Part shown: piece by piece, positions 37,991 to 46,784 of the stretch
Layout: every line of letters begins with the position of its first letter
Numbering within the stretch: the stretch's first letter is position 1
Assembly: GCA_965238265.1 (NCBI GenBank)
Contig: OZ250185.1
Coordinates: 3,286,001 to 3,350,000 of the forward strand
Origin: JAJDUF01 sp965238265
GTDB taxonomy: Bacteria; Chloroflexota; UBA11872; UBA12225; JAJDUF01
Direction of reading: 5' to 3'
Length of the DNA: 64,000 nt
Position numbers and translations under genes: made by a program
The notes under the pieces: generated by a model
What the model saw: only the letters and a program-made list of their open reading frames with translations
What the model was told of the DNA's origin: nothing
Database searches by the model: none

Positions 37991-38992
37991 TTAGGGGACG
38001 TTAGCGAAACCCTGGTCAAGCGCTTGGTTGGCGATAGCGAAATGCTGGTCGAGCGCGAGGAACCACAGCAGCGCCAGCGCCACACCGCGGGCCGGCACCT
38101 CCGGCCGCTGGGTGAGGAAGCGACGCTCGAATGGGTTGGTGAGATAGCCCATTTCCAGGATCACCGCCGGAGTATCTTGACTGATCGCGTGGTGATAGCG
38201 CTGGCTATTGAAGGCATAGTAGCCGGTCATGTTGCGGCTTACATGGGGACTTTGGGACAGTCCCGTGATCGCGCCGTAACTTCCGCGCGTGTGCTGTAGC
38301 AGGGCCTCGTCCAGCGGATTGCGTTCAATGACCGGAGCACGCCGCCAGAGATCACGCCAGAGATCACGGCTGAAGGAGGTATTGGGATTCTCGCGCCGCC
38401 AGCGTAAGAGCCAGGCACGGTCCCGCCACTCGGCACGGGCGGCCTTGAAACCGGCCACCCGACTACTTGCGGCCCCGTCGGCGTGGAGACTGACAAAAGC
38501 GTCGGCGAGATAGCCGGGGGAGATCGTCGCCGGTAGCAGATCAACGATGATACCGAGGGGAGCAAGCTGCGCTCGCACCTGCTCGGCGACCAAGAGATTG
38601 ACCTCCACCTCGCTCACTCCCGCGGCATAGGCTCCCGTCTGTCCGCGCAGACGCCGCAATTCGTTGGGCACCTCGGCCGCCTGCCAATGCCCCACTTGCA
38701 GGCCGACACGCGGCACACCGGAACGTCCGAGCGGCGCCGGTGCAGGCAACAGCGGCGCCGCGAACGCCGGCGCCGTTCCGGTCGTTCCCGCCAGCCATTG
38801 CGCTATGCCGAGTGCCCCGCCCGCCGCGCCCAGCGCGACGAAGGAGCGACGTTTCAGCCTCTCCCGCGTGGGGCTATCGGTACCGTTGACGCCCGGAGAA
38901 ACGCGGGCTATCCTCTCTTGTCGGAGGTGTACACGGTGCGGTTCGGCTTTAATCCGCGGGTCATGCCCACGTCGCGGGCCGCGATGGTCCAT
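37991..38992 (-). CDS. N-acetylmuramoyl-L-alanine amidase (Amidase_3), Tat-like signal
   Basis: The catalytic domain is complete: His in VGLQVGHWQ, Glu in VSEVEVNLLVAEQ, His in FVSLHADGA, Glu in AVILEMGYLTNP. These are the zinc and general-acid residues of Amidase_3 peptidoglycan amidases. A twin-arginine-like signal (KRRSFVALGAAGGALG) points to folded export. The start is unclear. The natural N-terminus should be near 38890, but no ATG, GTG or TTG exists in frame there. The ATG at 38992 given here overlaps the divergent gene by 57 nt and lacks a ribosome binding site. Confidence 0.75.
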   Translation of the reverse strand: MDHRGPRRGHDPRIKAEPHRVHLRQERIARVSPGVNGTDSPTRERLKRRSFVALGAAGGALGIAQWLAGTTGTAPAFAAPLLPAPAPLGRSGVPRVGLQVGHWQAAEVPNELRRLRGQTGAYAAGVSEVEVNLLVAEQVRAQLAPLGIIVDLLPATISPGYLADAFVSLHADGAASSRVAGFKAARAEWRDRAWLLRWRRENPNTSFSRDLWRDLWRRAPVIERNPLDEALLQHTRGSYGAITGLSQSPHVSRNMTGYYAFNSQRYHHAISQDTPAVILEMGYLTNPFERRFLTQRPEVPARGVALALLWFLALDQHFAIANQALDQGFANVP

Positions 38993-39775
38993 CAGCTGCG
39001 GGAGGCGCTGCTCGTGGCCGAGCGGCTGGAGTTCGATGTCATCGAGCTTTCCGTCAGCACGATGATCTTCGACTACACGTTGGGCACGGTCTTTGGTGGC
39101 GAGTTTCTGGACCTGCTGCAACGGGCGAAGCCTCGCTTCCACGTGAATATCTTTCCCTTCGACCCCCGGGAGGGCGAGCTAGGGATGAGCGATCCCAGCC
39201 CCTATCCGCGCAGTCTCGCCCTCCGCCGGCTGATCCACGTTATCGAATTCTTCGAGGCCCAGCACCCCATGGGCCTGTATATCATCCATGCTGGGGCAGC
39301 GCGGCATGCGGGAGAGACGCACCTCGCGAGCTTGCGCCAAGCGCTGGCTGCGCTCGATACACTCTATCCAGGACTACCACTGGCGATTATCAACGACTGG
39401 CAAGGGTCGGTCTTAGGACGCCCACAAGTCTTTCTGGAGCTGCTCGACGCTACACCGAACCTACGCTTTGCGTTCAATACCGGTTTGGCCTGGCGCGCGG
39501 TGGACTACGACCGCGACGGCTATGCGTGGCTCCTACGCAGTCTGAAGCGGTTTGATGATCGCTTGGCGGAGATCCACTGGAGCAGTGGCGCTCCCGGCGC
39601 CGGCCCCAACCGGCCGCTGCACGTCATCTCCGACGACGGACTGGATATTGTCAGGACCTTGGGTATGGTCGGTCGCAATCCGGCGCTCGTACACCTCTTC
39701 GAGACCGTCGGCTCGCACCAGCACGCCTTAGCGCGCGAGCGCCGCTGCCTCTACAACGCACGCATGGTGTATTGA
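38936..39775 (+). CDS. Sugar-isomerase/endonuclease-like TIM-barrel protein
   Basis: From the GTG at 38936 (GGAGGT upstream) the product is 279 residues with the TIM-barrel features of the AP-endonuclease-2/xylose-isomerase-like superfamily. FGFNPRV, LEFDVIELSV, RFHVNIFPFDPR and LYIIHAGAARHAG come first, then AIINDWQGS, and AEIHWSSGA near the end. Metal-binding His, Glu and Asp residues are spread as in that fold. A substrate cannot be assigned. It is divergent from the amidase gene, with which its 5' end may overlap. Confidence 0.68.
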   Translation: MRFGFNPRVMPTSRAAMVHQLREALLVAERLEFDVIELSVSTMIFDYTLGTVFGGEFLDLLQRAKPRFHVNIFPFDPREGELGMSDPSPYPRSLALRRLIHVIEFFEAQHPMGLYIIHAGAARHAGETHLASLRQALAALDTLYPGLPLAIINDWQGSVLGRPQVFLELLDATPNLRFAFNTGLAWRAVDYDRDGYAWLLRSLKRFDDRLAEIHWSSGAPGAGPNRPLHVISDDGLDIVRTLGMVGRNPALVHLFETVGSHQHALARERRCLYNARMVY

Positions 39776-40301
39776 CACCGGCCTGTGGCCGGCAATCCCC
39801 ACTCCCCAATATGCGCCCACAGACAATGCGCCGGACCTAGGCGGCATGAACAATGCCCAGTGACGCTGAAGTTATCGAGTAACTATGCCCGGCTCGCGCA
39901 AAGGCACTGTCACCCTAGCGTAAAGAGCTGGTTAAATCCTGCCCGGTTGGCGCCAGCCTCGGGCGCTGCTACCCGTTCTCCGAGACGGCGGGTCCGCATA
40001 GCCCAGACAACGGCGCATACGTGTACCGCGCCCGGACACGACCGGCGCATTGCACCTGTGATCGGATTCACAGCACTGACCGAACAAGCGATGATGCCCA
40101 GGGAGACACCAAGCCACGCCGGTCTGCCGGTGAGGCTTGAGCACACGCGCAAGACGTTAGCCGGCTCCGACGCACCACCGGAGACCCGCTAACTCTGCGC
40201 CGGGAACCGGTCCCGGTTACTCGCCAGCACTGTGGGGACTGCGCCGCTTACATTGGGGTATAAGACGAGCAGTCACTGATAAAGCGATGATCGCGCTGTG
40301 C
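39776..40301. other. Gene-poor region carrying a 45-bp repeat
   Basis: No coding region here is supported by start, ribosome binding site and family-like composition. The frames on both strands read as low-quality. The only clear element is the repeat copy at 39894-39938. The region looks like decayed sequence between the TIM-barrel and cold-shock genes. Confidence 0.45.
39894..39938. repeat. Copy 2 of the 45-bp dispersed repeat
   Basis: This copy is in inverse orientation to 21283-21327, with three transitions between copies. It lies in otherwise non-coding sequence. Confidence 0.75.
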
Positions 40302-40511
40302 TTACCCGACCATCTCCACGTTCACTGCCCGCTGCCCACGCCCCCGGTCGTCGTCAGCAATCTCAAAGCTGACGGCAAGCCCTTCTTCCAGGCTGTCAAA
40401 GGGGAAGGTGCTCATACCCGTAGCATGGAAGAAGATCTCTTCGCCATTTTCCATCCGGATAAAACCAAAGCCGCGGTCTCGAATGAGCCGCACGATTGTG
40501 CCGGTATTCAC
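40302..40511 (-). CDS. Cold-shock protein (CspA family)
   Basis: The 69-residue product is a single cold-shock domain: GTIVRLIRDRGFGFIRMENG with RNP1 (RGFGFI), then EEIFFHATGM as RNP2-like FFH. It binds single-stranded nucleic acid as an RNA chaperone. The GTG start at 40511 has TAGGAGG 9 nt upstream. It is monocistronic. Confidence 0.92.
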   Translation of the reverse strand: MNTGTIVRLIRDRGFGFIRMENGEEIFFHATGMSTFPFDSLEEGLAVSFEIADDDRGRGQRAVNVEMVG

Positions 40512-40790
40512 GCTCGGTGTCCTCCTACATCTTGCCGAGGCAGCAGCGACTTGGCGATGAGGGGCGTCGGCCCCACCTTATTGCTGCCGGCGATCCGGTG
40601 TTGACTGCACTACCGAGGCGGAGTGTTCACCGCTCTGCCGGGCCATCCGGTTCCTGCGCCAGCAGGATAAATGGACCTACGGGGTGCGCTAGTAGCGAAC
40701 GCTCTACCACCAGATTCTGCCGTAGCCCCAGGCCGTCTTGCGCTCTATGGTAGCCTAGCCCTACCAGAAAAGCAAGGAATACGGCCGGAT
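40512..40790. other. Intergenic region without a supported gene
   Basis: A minus-strand peptide, RSLLAHPVGPFILLAQEP, reads plausibly here but has no start with a ribosome binding site. Nothing else is identified. Confidence 0.35.
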
Positions 40791-40931
40791 TCAGGCTCCC
40801 GGCAGCCGAATGACGCCAGCAGCCCACAGTATACCCACGACAACGACGACGATAACCGCCACCCCAATGATGATGTCGAGGCGGTCTGCCGGCGGCTCGT
40901 CGGCGTCGGTAGGCGGCTGATAATCGCTCAC
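40791..40931 (-). CDS. 46-residue single-pass membrane protein
   Basis: This GTG-started ORF encodes an acidic, proline-rich N-terminal half (SDYQPPTDADEPPADR) and then one helix, IIIGVAVIVVVVVGILWAAG, with a short tail. The membrane pattern is too regular to be chance. It lies 24 nt after the CofD-like gene on the same strand, so co-expression is likely. No strong ribosome binding site is seen, and coupling to the upstream gene may drive it. The family is unknown. Confidence 0.5.
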   Translation of the reverse strand: MSDYQPPTDADEPPADRLDIIIGVAVIVVVVVGILWAAGVIRLPGA

Positions 40932-40954
40932 AGCACTGGCAGCCGGGCGGGCAC

Positions 40955-42280
40955 CTACACCCCCAACAGGCGCACAAGCGCCCCGGCAAGTTTGTTGGGA
41001 TCATGGCGCAGCACGACCAAGCGCTCGGCCCCGGCCACCGGTCTGCTCAAACCGGGAGCCACGGCCACCTGCTCGGCCATCTTCGTCACCAAGTCGGCGC
41101 CGACGACGACGGCGCCTTCGGTCATGGCCAGCCGGCGTAGTTGACTGCCGGCCGACAGGACAGGCCCATTGGGCCGTACTGCGGCCTCGTGCAGCACCGG
41201 CTCGGCCAACACCGCTGCATATTGCTCCTGCACACTCCGGTCGGCCGTCGCCGTGTTGACGAGCACATAGTCGAGCGTAAAGCCGCCGTACAAGTGGATG
41301 GCGCGGACGTAGTCGGTGACCGTGAAGCCATCGGTTTGCCCCGGTTCGGTCATCAGGTTGGCAATGAGAATCTTCTTCGCCCGACTGACCTGCAACGCCT
41401 CGACAATCGGCTGCAAGAGCAGGTTCGGGATGACCGTGAGGTAGAAGCTGCCCGGCCCGAAGAGCAGGATGTCAGCCTCACGGATCGCGGCCAAGACCTC
41501 GGGGTTGACCGGCATAGACAGCCGACGCACGAAGGGGCCGGGAGCGGCCAGCACCGCCTGTTTGTCTTGGTCCGGAGGCATGAGGAACACGCGCTTGATC
41601 GGCACGCCACTCCGTCGCGCGCGTATAGCGTCCGCACTCTCCAGGATGGTGCCGTATGGTAGCTCGGCACACAGCTCGACGGCATCTCGAACGGGCACGA
41701 GCATCGTCCCGCCGGTCTGTGTCGGTAGCTGGCCAGGGATGACCAGCCCCGACTGTTCCGTGACGCTGGATATGGCGATCAGCCGATGGGCAAAGGCAAA
41801 ACTGCGGGCCTGGAGGGCCACGAACCCACGGTGCCCCGCAAATGCGACAACCGTCGGGAGGCGCTGCGGGAGACGGTAGTTGTAGACCAGGTCAACGAGA
41901 CGCTCATCACTGGGAAGAATGCCTGCAAGCTGGGCCGGGGCCGGGTAGGGCGCTTGCACTGCGCTGACGAGCGAGCGATTGAGCTGAAAGACGGCAAAGC
42001 CACTCAGGCCGAGACCGGAGGCGAGGAACAAGGCACCCCGCCACGTCCGGTCAACGAATTGCAGCGTGAGGTAGTACACGAACTCCGGGAACGGCTGCGT
42101 GCGATACACGTCAACGAGAAAGAAGGCAATGCCGAGCGCCGTGGCGGTGAGGGCGATGAGCAGCAGCAGCACCCAGCGCTTGACGTGCAAACCGGGCCGC
42201 GACCAGCGGATGAGGTCATTGATCCACGCATCGAGCGCGGCCAATCGCTGGGATATTTGCAGGCGCAAGTCGTAGAGCAC
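40955..42280 (-). CDS. Membrane-anchored CofD/YvcK-like protein
   Basis: This 441-residue protein has an N-terminal extension with two membrane helices (about 35-56 and 80-102). A CofD/YvcK-type domain follows: PTVVAFAGHRG, a variant of the family's GGGTG entry, then LPYGTILESADAIR, DILLFGPGSFYLTVIPNLL and IANLMTEPGQTDGFT. YvcK proteins bind UDP-sugars and control carbon flow and cell shape in Firmicutes. The usual GGGTG is degenerate here, so ligand binding may differ. A tiny membrane-protein gene follows. Confidence 0.82.
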   Translation of the reverse strand: MLYDLRLQISQRLAALDAWINDLIRWSRPGLHVKRWVLLLLIALTATALGIAFFLVDVYRTQPFPEFVYYLTLQFVDRTWRGALFLASGLGLSGFAVFQLNRSLVSAVQAPYPAPAQLAGILPSDERLVDLVYNYRLPQRLPTVVAFAGHRGFVALQARSFAFAHRLIAISSVTEQSGLVIPGQLPTQTGGTMLVPVRDAVELCAELPYGTILESADAIRARRSGVPIKRVFLMPPDQDKQAVLAAPGPFVRRLSMPVNPEVLAAIREADILLFGPGSFYLTVIPNLLLQPIVEALQVSRAKKILIANLMTEPGQTDGFTVTDYVRAIHLYGGFTLDYVLVNTATADRSVQEQYAAVLAEPVLHEAAVRPNGPVLSAGSQLRRLAMTEGAVVVGADLVTKMAEQVAVAPGLSRPVAGAERLVVLRHDPNKLAGALVRLLGV

Positions 42281-42424
42281 GGCCTCCTAGCCCCCTACAC
42301 CGGGTCACCCCCACCGCACTGTGTAACATCGTAGCATAACTCTCGCCCAGTGCCGAGCTAGGCCATCCTCGACCACCGCGCAGCGCACCTGCGTCGAGGC
42401 GCTCGCCTTTGATACCCTTCCGCA

Positions 42425-43954
42425 TCAGCTTTCCCGGCGCGCTTCCAGGGCCTTGACGACCAACTCGTTGGCAGCGCGGGGATTGGCCTTGCCGCGCGTG
42501 GCACGCATCACCTGGCCAACCAGGAATTTCGAGGCCGCCTGCTTCCCGCCGAGGTAGTCGGCAACACTCTTGGGGTTGTCATCGAGGGCCGCCGCGACAA
42601 TCGCCGCCAACGCAGCGGTGTCACTCACCTGTGCCAGACCGTGCTGCTCGACGATTTGCGCCGGTGGCTCCCCCGACTGGAACGACGCCGCGAGCACCTC
42701 GGGCACGCTGCGGACGGAAATCGTGCCCGCCGCCACCAGCTTGACCGCCTCGGCGAGATGGGCGGGCGTGAGCTTGCCGTCGGGTACGGCAGCGGCGCTG
42801 CCCGCGAGCCGCACAACGTCGCGCAGCAGCCAGTTCGCGACCGGTCGAGCATGGTCTGGGCCGGCGACCCCGACGGCCTGCTCGTAGTAGTCGGCGAGCG
42901 ACTTGCTGGCCAGCAGCAGGCCGGCGTCAGTTGCGGAGAGCGCGTACTGCGCGACGAACCGCCGCTGCCGCGCCGCCGGTAGCTCCGGGAGCTGCGCCCG
43001 GACCTGTCCACCCACGCAACCGCGGCTCAACACGCTCTCCACCCACTCGCGGCTCAACACGAGCGGCGGGAGGTCCGGCTCCGGGAAGTAGCGGTAGTCG
43101 TGCGCCTGCTCTTTGCTCCGCTGGCTCACGGTCACACCGCGCTCCTCCACCCAGCCGCGGGTCTCCTGGACGATCCGCTCGCCGGCAGCGAGGGCGGCGG
43201 CTTGGCGCTCGGCCTCGTAGGCCAACGCCCGCTGCACCGCGCGAAACGAGTTCATGTTCTTTACTTCGACCTTGGCGCCTAGCTCCTCAGCCCCGCGCGG
43301 ACGGAGGCTGATATTCGCGTCGCAGCGGAACGCGCCATCTTCCATGTTGGCCGTCGAGACGCCGAGATGCCGCAACAGCAAGCGCAAGGTCTGGAGGAAG
43401 AGGCCGGCGTCCGCGGGCGAGCGCAGGTCCGGCTCGCCGACAATCTCCATCAACGGCACGCCCGACCGGTTGACATCCATCAGCGAGTAGGTTTCGCCGA
43501 GGTCGTCGCGGCGGTGATACAGCTTGGCCACGTCCTCTTCGAGATGGACGCGGGTGATGCCGATGCGCTTGGTGTCGGCTGCTGTCTCGATGTCCAGCCA
43601 GCCGTGCTGCGAGAGGGGCAGATCGTATTGCGAAATCTGGTAGCCCTTCATCAGATCGGGATAGTTGTAGTTCTTGCGGTCGAACTTGGTGAACTTCGGT
43701 ATCTCGCAACTCAGCGCGAGGGCCGTCCGCACGGTGAACTCGACGGCCTGCTCGTTGATGACCGGCAGCGTGCCCGGCAAACCGAGGCACACCGGGCAGA
43801 CCAGGGTGTTGGGCGGCGCAGCCGCGTATTGAGCGTTGCACGTACAGAACATCTTGCTCGCGGTGAGCAGCTGCGCGTGGACTTCCAATCCGATCACCAC
43901 CTCGTAATCGGTGGGTGTCGCGGCGCTCGCCGGTACTGCTGTTGTTGCCATCAT
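42425..43954 (-). CDS. gatB: Asp-tRNA(Asn)/Glu-tRNA(Gln) amidotransferase subunit B
   Basis: This 509-residue GatB has YEVVIGLEVHAQL at the start, the zinc-binding CTCNAQY and CPVCLGLPG cysteines, KFDRKNYNYPDLMKGYQISQ, and the YqeY-like tail domain (KFLVGQVMRATRGKANP). It carries the kinase and tRNA-binding function of GatCAB, which amidates misacylated tRNA. gatA and gatC are 10 kb away, so the genes are split by the defence island. GAGGTAGC precedes the ATG. Confidence 0.95.
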   Translation of the reverse strand: MMATTAVPASAATPTDYEVVIGLEVHAQLLTASKMFCTCNAQYAAAPPNTLVCPVCLGLPGTLPVINEQAVEFTVRTALALSCEIPKFTKFDRKNYNYPDLMKGYQISQYDLPLSQHGWLDIETAADTKRIGITRVHLEEDVAKLYHRRDDLGETYSLMDVNRSGVPLMEIVGEPDLRSPADAGLFLQTLRLLLRHLGVSTANMEDGAFRCDANISLRPRGAEELGAKVEVKNMNSFRAVQRALAYEAERQAAALAAGERIVQETRGWVEERGVTVSQRSKEQAHDYRYFPEPDLPPLVLSREWVESVLSRGCVGGQVRAQLPELPAARQRRFVAQYALSATDAGLLLASKSLADYYEQAVGVAGPDHARPVANWLLRDVVRLAGSAAAVPDGKLTPAHLAEAVKLVAAGTISVRSVPEVLAASFQSGEPPAQIVEQHGLAQVSDTAALAAIVAAALDDNPKSVADYLGGKQAASKFLVGQVMRATRGKANPRAANELVVKALEARRES

Positions 43955-44267
43955 CTTGTCTTGCTACCTCGAACCGGGGTGCGGATGACCCGCCAGGTCT
44001 GCACCAGCCGAGGTAGCCACAAAAAGCACAGCGTTTGAGTGGCTATCCGCTGCCTCCGCTCAGTGAGCTTCCGTGTGCTCTGTGGCTACACGTTCCGATG
44101 CAGACTAAGGTTAACACGCTTGGTGACGCGCCGGAGCATATGTTGCTGCGCTGTCCTATTCTCCGGAAAGTCCGCGCGTTGGCGCAACACGCTGGCAAAC
44201 GTGGGCCGGAGCCGGAAGCCGGCTTCCGCTGCAATGACGGCGGCGTGCGCCCTGGCCATCTACCCCC
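43955..44267. other. Intergenic region ahead of gatB
   Basis: No gene is supported. A degenerate copy of the GGCTTCCGCTGC-AATGACGG repeat lies at about 44216-44240. The rest has no identified feature. Confidence 0.45.
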
Positions 44268-44954
44268 TCAGGTCCGCAGTTGGCGGTACTCTTCGACCCA
44301 GGCGCGCAATGTCGCCTCGTCGTGAGGGTAGCGCCGCGCGATGATGTGCCAGGGGAGGCCCAACCGTTGCAGGCGGATAATCCCCTCGACCAGCTCGCGC
44401 CAGGTGGTGAGGTCGTAGCCGGCATGGCTCCCCAGCGGCGGTGCGAGTGGCAGTTGCGTGAGTAGCTCGACACAGCCGCGGGCCGCCCGTAGTGCTCGGT
44501 CAGCATCGTCCAGCCCCTCGCAGGTGCCTAGCCCCTCGGTGCTCACGCGCGTGCCGCTGAGCGGCCGCCAGCGCAGCTCCACGGCAACTCCCGCCGCAGG
44601 GCAGGCGCTGCGCTGTCGCCACGCTTGTAGCACGGCCACGACCTGCTCGCTCCCAAGCGGGCGCACGAAGCGGCAGCCGGGCCACGTCAGACGCTCGGGG
44701 AGGTGCGCGGCACTGCGCCCGGCCCAGTGCGGACCGATGGCTTCCAACTCGTACTCTCCCCACTGGGCGCCAAACTCGCGACCGCTGCACCGGACGGTGG
44801 CGGGCAGGGCCTCCGGGGGCCAGTCGGCATCGGCACGCAACTCCTGGGCTTGCGTCTTGAGCCACCCGTCGGGCAGGTCGGCGAGCAGCGCGTCCAGGCT
44901 CGAAGCCCAGTGCAACTGTAGCTGGAGCGGCGCGGCGCCGGTAGAGCTGCTCAT
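44268..44954 (-). CDS. Hypothetical protein with possible C-terminal helix-turn-helix
   Basis: This 228-residue protein is supported by GAGGAAGCAGCG before its ATG and by consistent codon use. The body is Trp- and Arg-rich. The C-terminus, EGIIRLQRLGLPWHIIARRYPHDEATLRAWVEEY, reads like a helix-turn-helix in which LPWHIIARRY would be the turn. I do not recognise a family. It is at the boundary where the less GC-rich island begins. Confidence 0.5.
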   Translation of the reverse strand: MSSSTGAAPLQLQLHWASSLDALLADLPDGWLKTQAQELRADADWPPEALPATVRCSGREFGAQWGEYELEAIGPHWAGRSAAHLPERLTWPGCRFVRPLGSEQVVAVLQAWRQRSACPAAGVAVELRWRPLSGTRVSTEGLGTCEGLDDADRALRAARGCVELLTQLPLAPPLGSHAGYDLTTWRELVEGIIRLQRLGLPWHIIARRYPHDEATLRAWVEEYRQLRT

Positions 44955-45367
44955 CGCTGCTTCCTCAATCCGAGACAGGCGAACGCACGTCAGCCCCTAT
45001 GATACGCCACCGCTGCCAGCTGATGCACAGCGTTCTCGCCGGGGTCTGTAATGTGGTGGAGCGGGTGCTAGCCGGGCTGCCGCCGGGCACGGTCAGCTGC
45101 GGACACCCAGCCCCCAGCTATCGTATTCCCGCCGACTGCCCCTCCCGCCAACACCGCTCGCTCCTGTGCCCCAAGGATCACGACCTCTGGCAGTCAGCCT
45201 CCATTGTTCCCTCGTTGAGTCCCCTCTCACTCACACTGAGAGTTCCGTCCTTAAGTTGAGCACTTGCGGAGCGGGCGGGTTGCTGCGTTAGCACCGCGGC
45301 GATGAGCAAACATGCTACAATGCAAAGCGCCTGGTGGGGGCATACTCACTCGGAGGTCACGACACCA
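44955..45367. other. Intergenic region at the left edge of the accessory island
   Basis: A plus-strand frame from 44999 has a Cys/His-poor, family-less product and no ribosome binding site, so it is not called. A TACAAT -10-like hexamer lies about 50 nt before the MBL gene. There is nothing else. Confidence 0.4.
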
Positions 45368-46231
45368 ATGTCACTGAGATTCATCACGTGGAACGTCCAG
45401 CACGGCAGCGCTGCCTATATCCGAACACCTAACGACAAACACATCGTCGTCGACCTGGGTGCCAGAACCTACGATGGAAGCTCTTTCAATCCATTATTGT
45501 ATCTCAAGAGTCATTGGGGAGTATCTCAACTCGATTCCGTGATTATTTCCCATCCTCATATTGACCACATCGAAGACATACTTAACTTCGACGCACTCGA
45601 CCCACGTTGCTTGACTCGACCTAAACATCTGACAGAGGCTGACCTATGGGCTGGGAACAGGAATGCTAGCGAGGAGACTAAGCAGATCATCTGGAAATAT
45701 ATCGAGGTCACTAACAGGTACACACATCCTATTTTCCCACAAGACGACCCTATGTTGCCGGAAAACAATGGTGGTGCTTCAATCAAGACTTTCACACCCA
45801 CCGATTCACCCACCTCGAATCTCAATAACCATAGTGTCGTCACAGTTATAACCTACGAGGGTTTCAAAATCCTATCACCTGGTGACAACGAACCAACATC
45901 TTGGAGCGAACTCCTAAATCGGTCTGATTTCAGGGACGCAATTTCCGGTACTCATGTGCTGGTTGCTCCGCATCATGGCCGCGAGTCGGGATTCTACCGC
46001 GATTTGTTTGATTACATCGAACCTGTCATCACAATTATCTCAGATGGGCGTTTCTCGGACACAAGTGCTACTGCTCGCTACTCAGATGTCTCGAAAGGAT
46101 GGACAGTAAAGAGGCGAAAAGGCTCTAATCAGGTTCGGAAGTGTGTGACCACACGGAACGACGGCCCCATTGATGTGATTATCAGTAGAGCATCCAGTGG
46201 TGCGCCTACCCTTAGTGTGACAATAGACTGA
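45368..46231 (+). CDS. MBL-fold hydrolase (ComEC/Rec2-like, stand-alone)
   Basis: The 287-residue product from the ATG at 45368 (GGAGGT upstream) carries the metallo-beta-lactamase motif HPHIDH (62-67). LSPGDNEP supplies the later Asp, and APHHGRESG the later His. It resembles the C-terminal hydrolase of ComEC without the channel. Base composition is visibly less GC-rich than the flanks, indicating recent acquisition. Stand-alone members occur in defence neighbourhoods as candidate nucleases. The adjacent restriction genes fit that, but no partner is certain. Confidence 0.7.
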   Translation: MSLRFITWNVQHGSAAYIRTPNDKHIVVDLGARTYDGSSFNPLLYLKSHWGVSQLDSVIISHPHIDHIEDILNFDALDPRCLTRPKHLTEADLWAGNRNASEETKQIIWKYIEVTNRYTHPIFPQDDPMLPENNGGASIKTFTPTDSPTSNLNNHSVVTVITYEGFKILSPGDNEPTSWSELLNRSDFRDAISGTHVLVAPHHGRESGFYRDLFDYIEPVITIISDGRFSDTSATARYSDVSKGWTVKRRKGSNQVRKCVTTRNDGPIDVIISRASSGAPTLSVTID

Positions 46232-46286
46232 CGTGCTCTTCTATTGGGGCTTATATACCAGAGTAAACAGACCAGGCGCGAGCGGG

Positions 46287-46460
46287 CTACCGGCGCTCGC
46301 GGATGAACTCCCAGTCGGCTTTGTTCTTCGGCGGCGTATTGAGCAGCGCCCGCGCGACGTTCTCCGGCGTGTCGGGGATTAGCTCCGGCATGGGCCTGGG
46401 CGGCCGGCCCACACTCCGGCGCGGCGCTTCCTCATTCGATTGCGGCTTGGTATCCGGCAT
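46287..46460 (-). CDS. 57-residue conserved small protein (IPDTPENVARAL type)
   Basis: An excellent GGGAGG site 7 nt before the ATG supports this short gene. The product is hydrophilic: SVGRPPRPM, then ELIPDTPENVARALLNTPPK, then a WEFIRERR end. It lies 24 nt after the HNH remnant on the same strand, so it was probably the last gene of the methyltransferase operon. A related core (RIPATPEALAKAVL) is in the 53-aa gene at 59820. Function is unknown. Confidence 0.65.
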   Translation of the reverse strand: MPDTKPQSNEEAPRRSVGRPPRPMPELIPDTPENVARALLNTPPKNKADWEFIRERR

Positions 46461-46484
46461 CAGTGTGCCTCCCTTGCAGCGGCT

Positions 46485-46652
46485 CTAGCGTAGGCCCAAC
46501 TCGCGCAGCCGGGCGAGCAGATATTCCTGCGGCCGGTTGCCCTTGACGCGGTTGCAGTGTGAGCATAGCAGTTGCAGGTTGTCCGGGTGGTCCGTCCCGC
46601 CGCGTGACTGTGGCACGATATGGTCCACGTCAAACGCGCGGAACGGAAACCC
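46485..46652 (-). pseudogene. HNH-nuclease C-terminal remnant of a methyltransferase-HNH gene
   Basis: The frame encodes FPFRAFDVDHIVPQSRGG, then TDHPDNLQLLCSHCNRVKG, ending LARLRELGLR. This is the HNH-like ending seen in fused beta-methyltransferase-HNH enzymes. The first zinc Cys pair and everything upstream are missing, because homology ends at about 46650 where the oppositely oriented type IIG cassette begins. The matching gene start is at 49911-49982. Confidence 0.75.
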
Positions 46653-46784
46653 CACTGTTACAGTTGACGGGGTAGCAAGTCGGCTGGCCGCTGCGCTACC
46701 AGGTCTCCGACGCGATGCTCGTCACGATGGCCTGCCCCCGGCGAGCGGCGGTCTGCGGGTCGGGCCGGGGAAGGAGTAGGCGCT

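Noticed and set aside
39910..40152. 80-codon minus-strand frame with hydrophobic stretches
   Set aside because: No ribosome binding site, GTG start only, and its end is formed by the 45-bp repeat; not convincing as a gene.
44999..45259. 86-codon plus-strand frame
   Set aside because: No ribosome binding site and no recognisable protein features.
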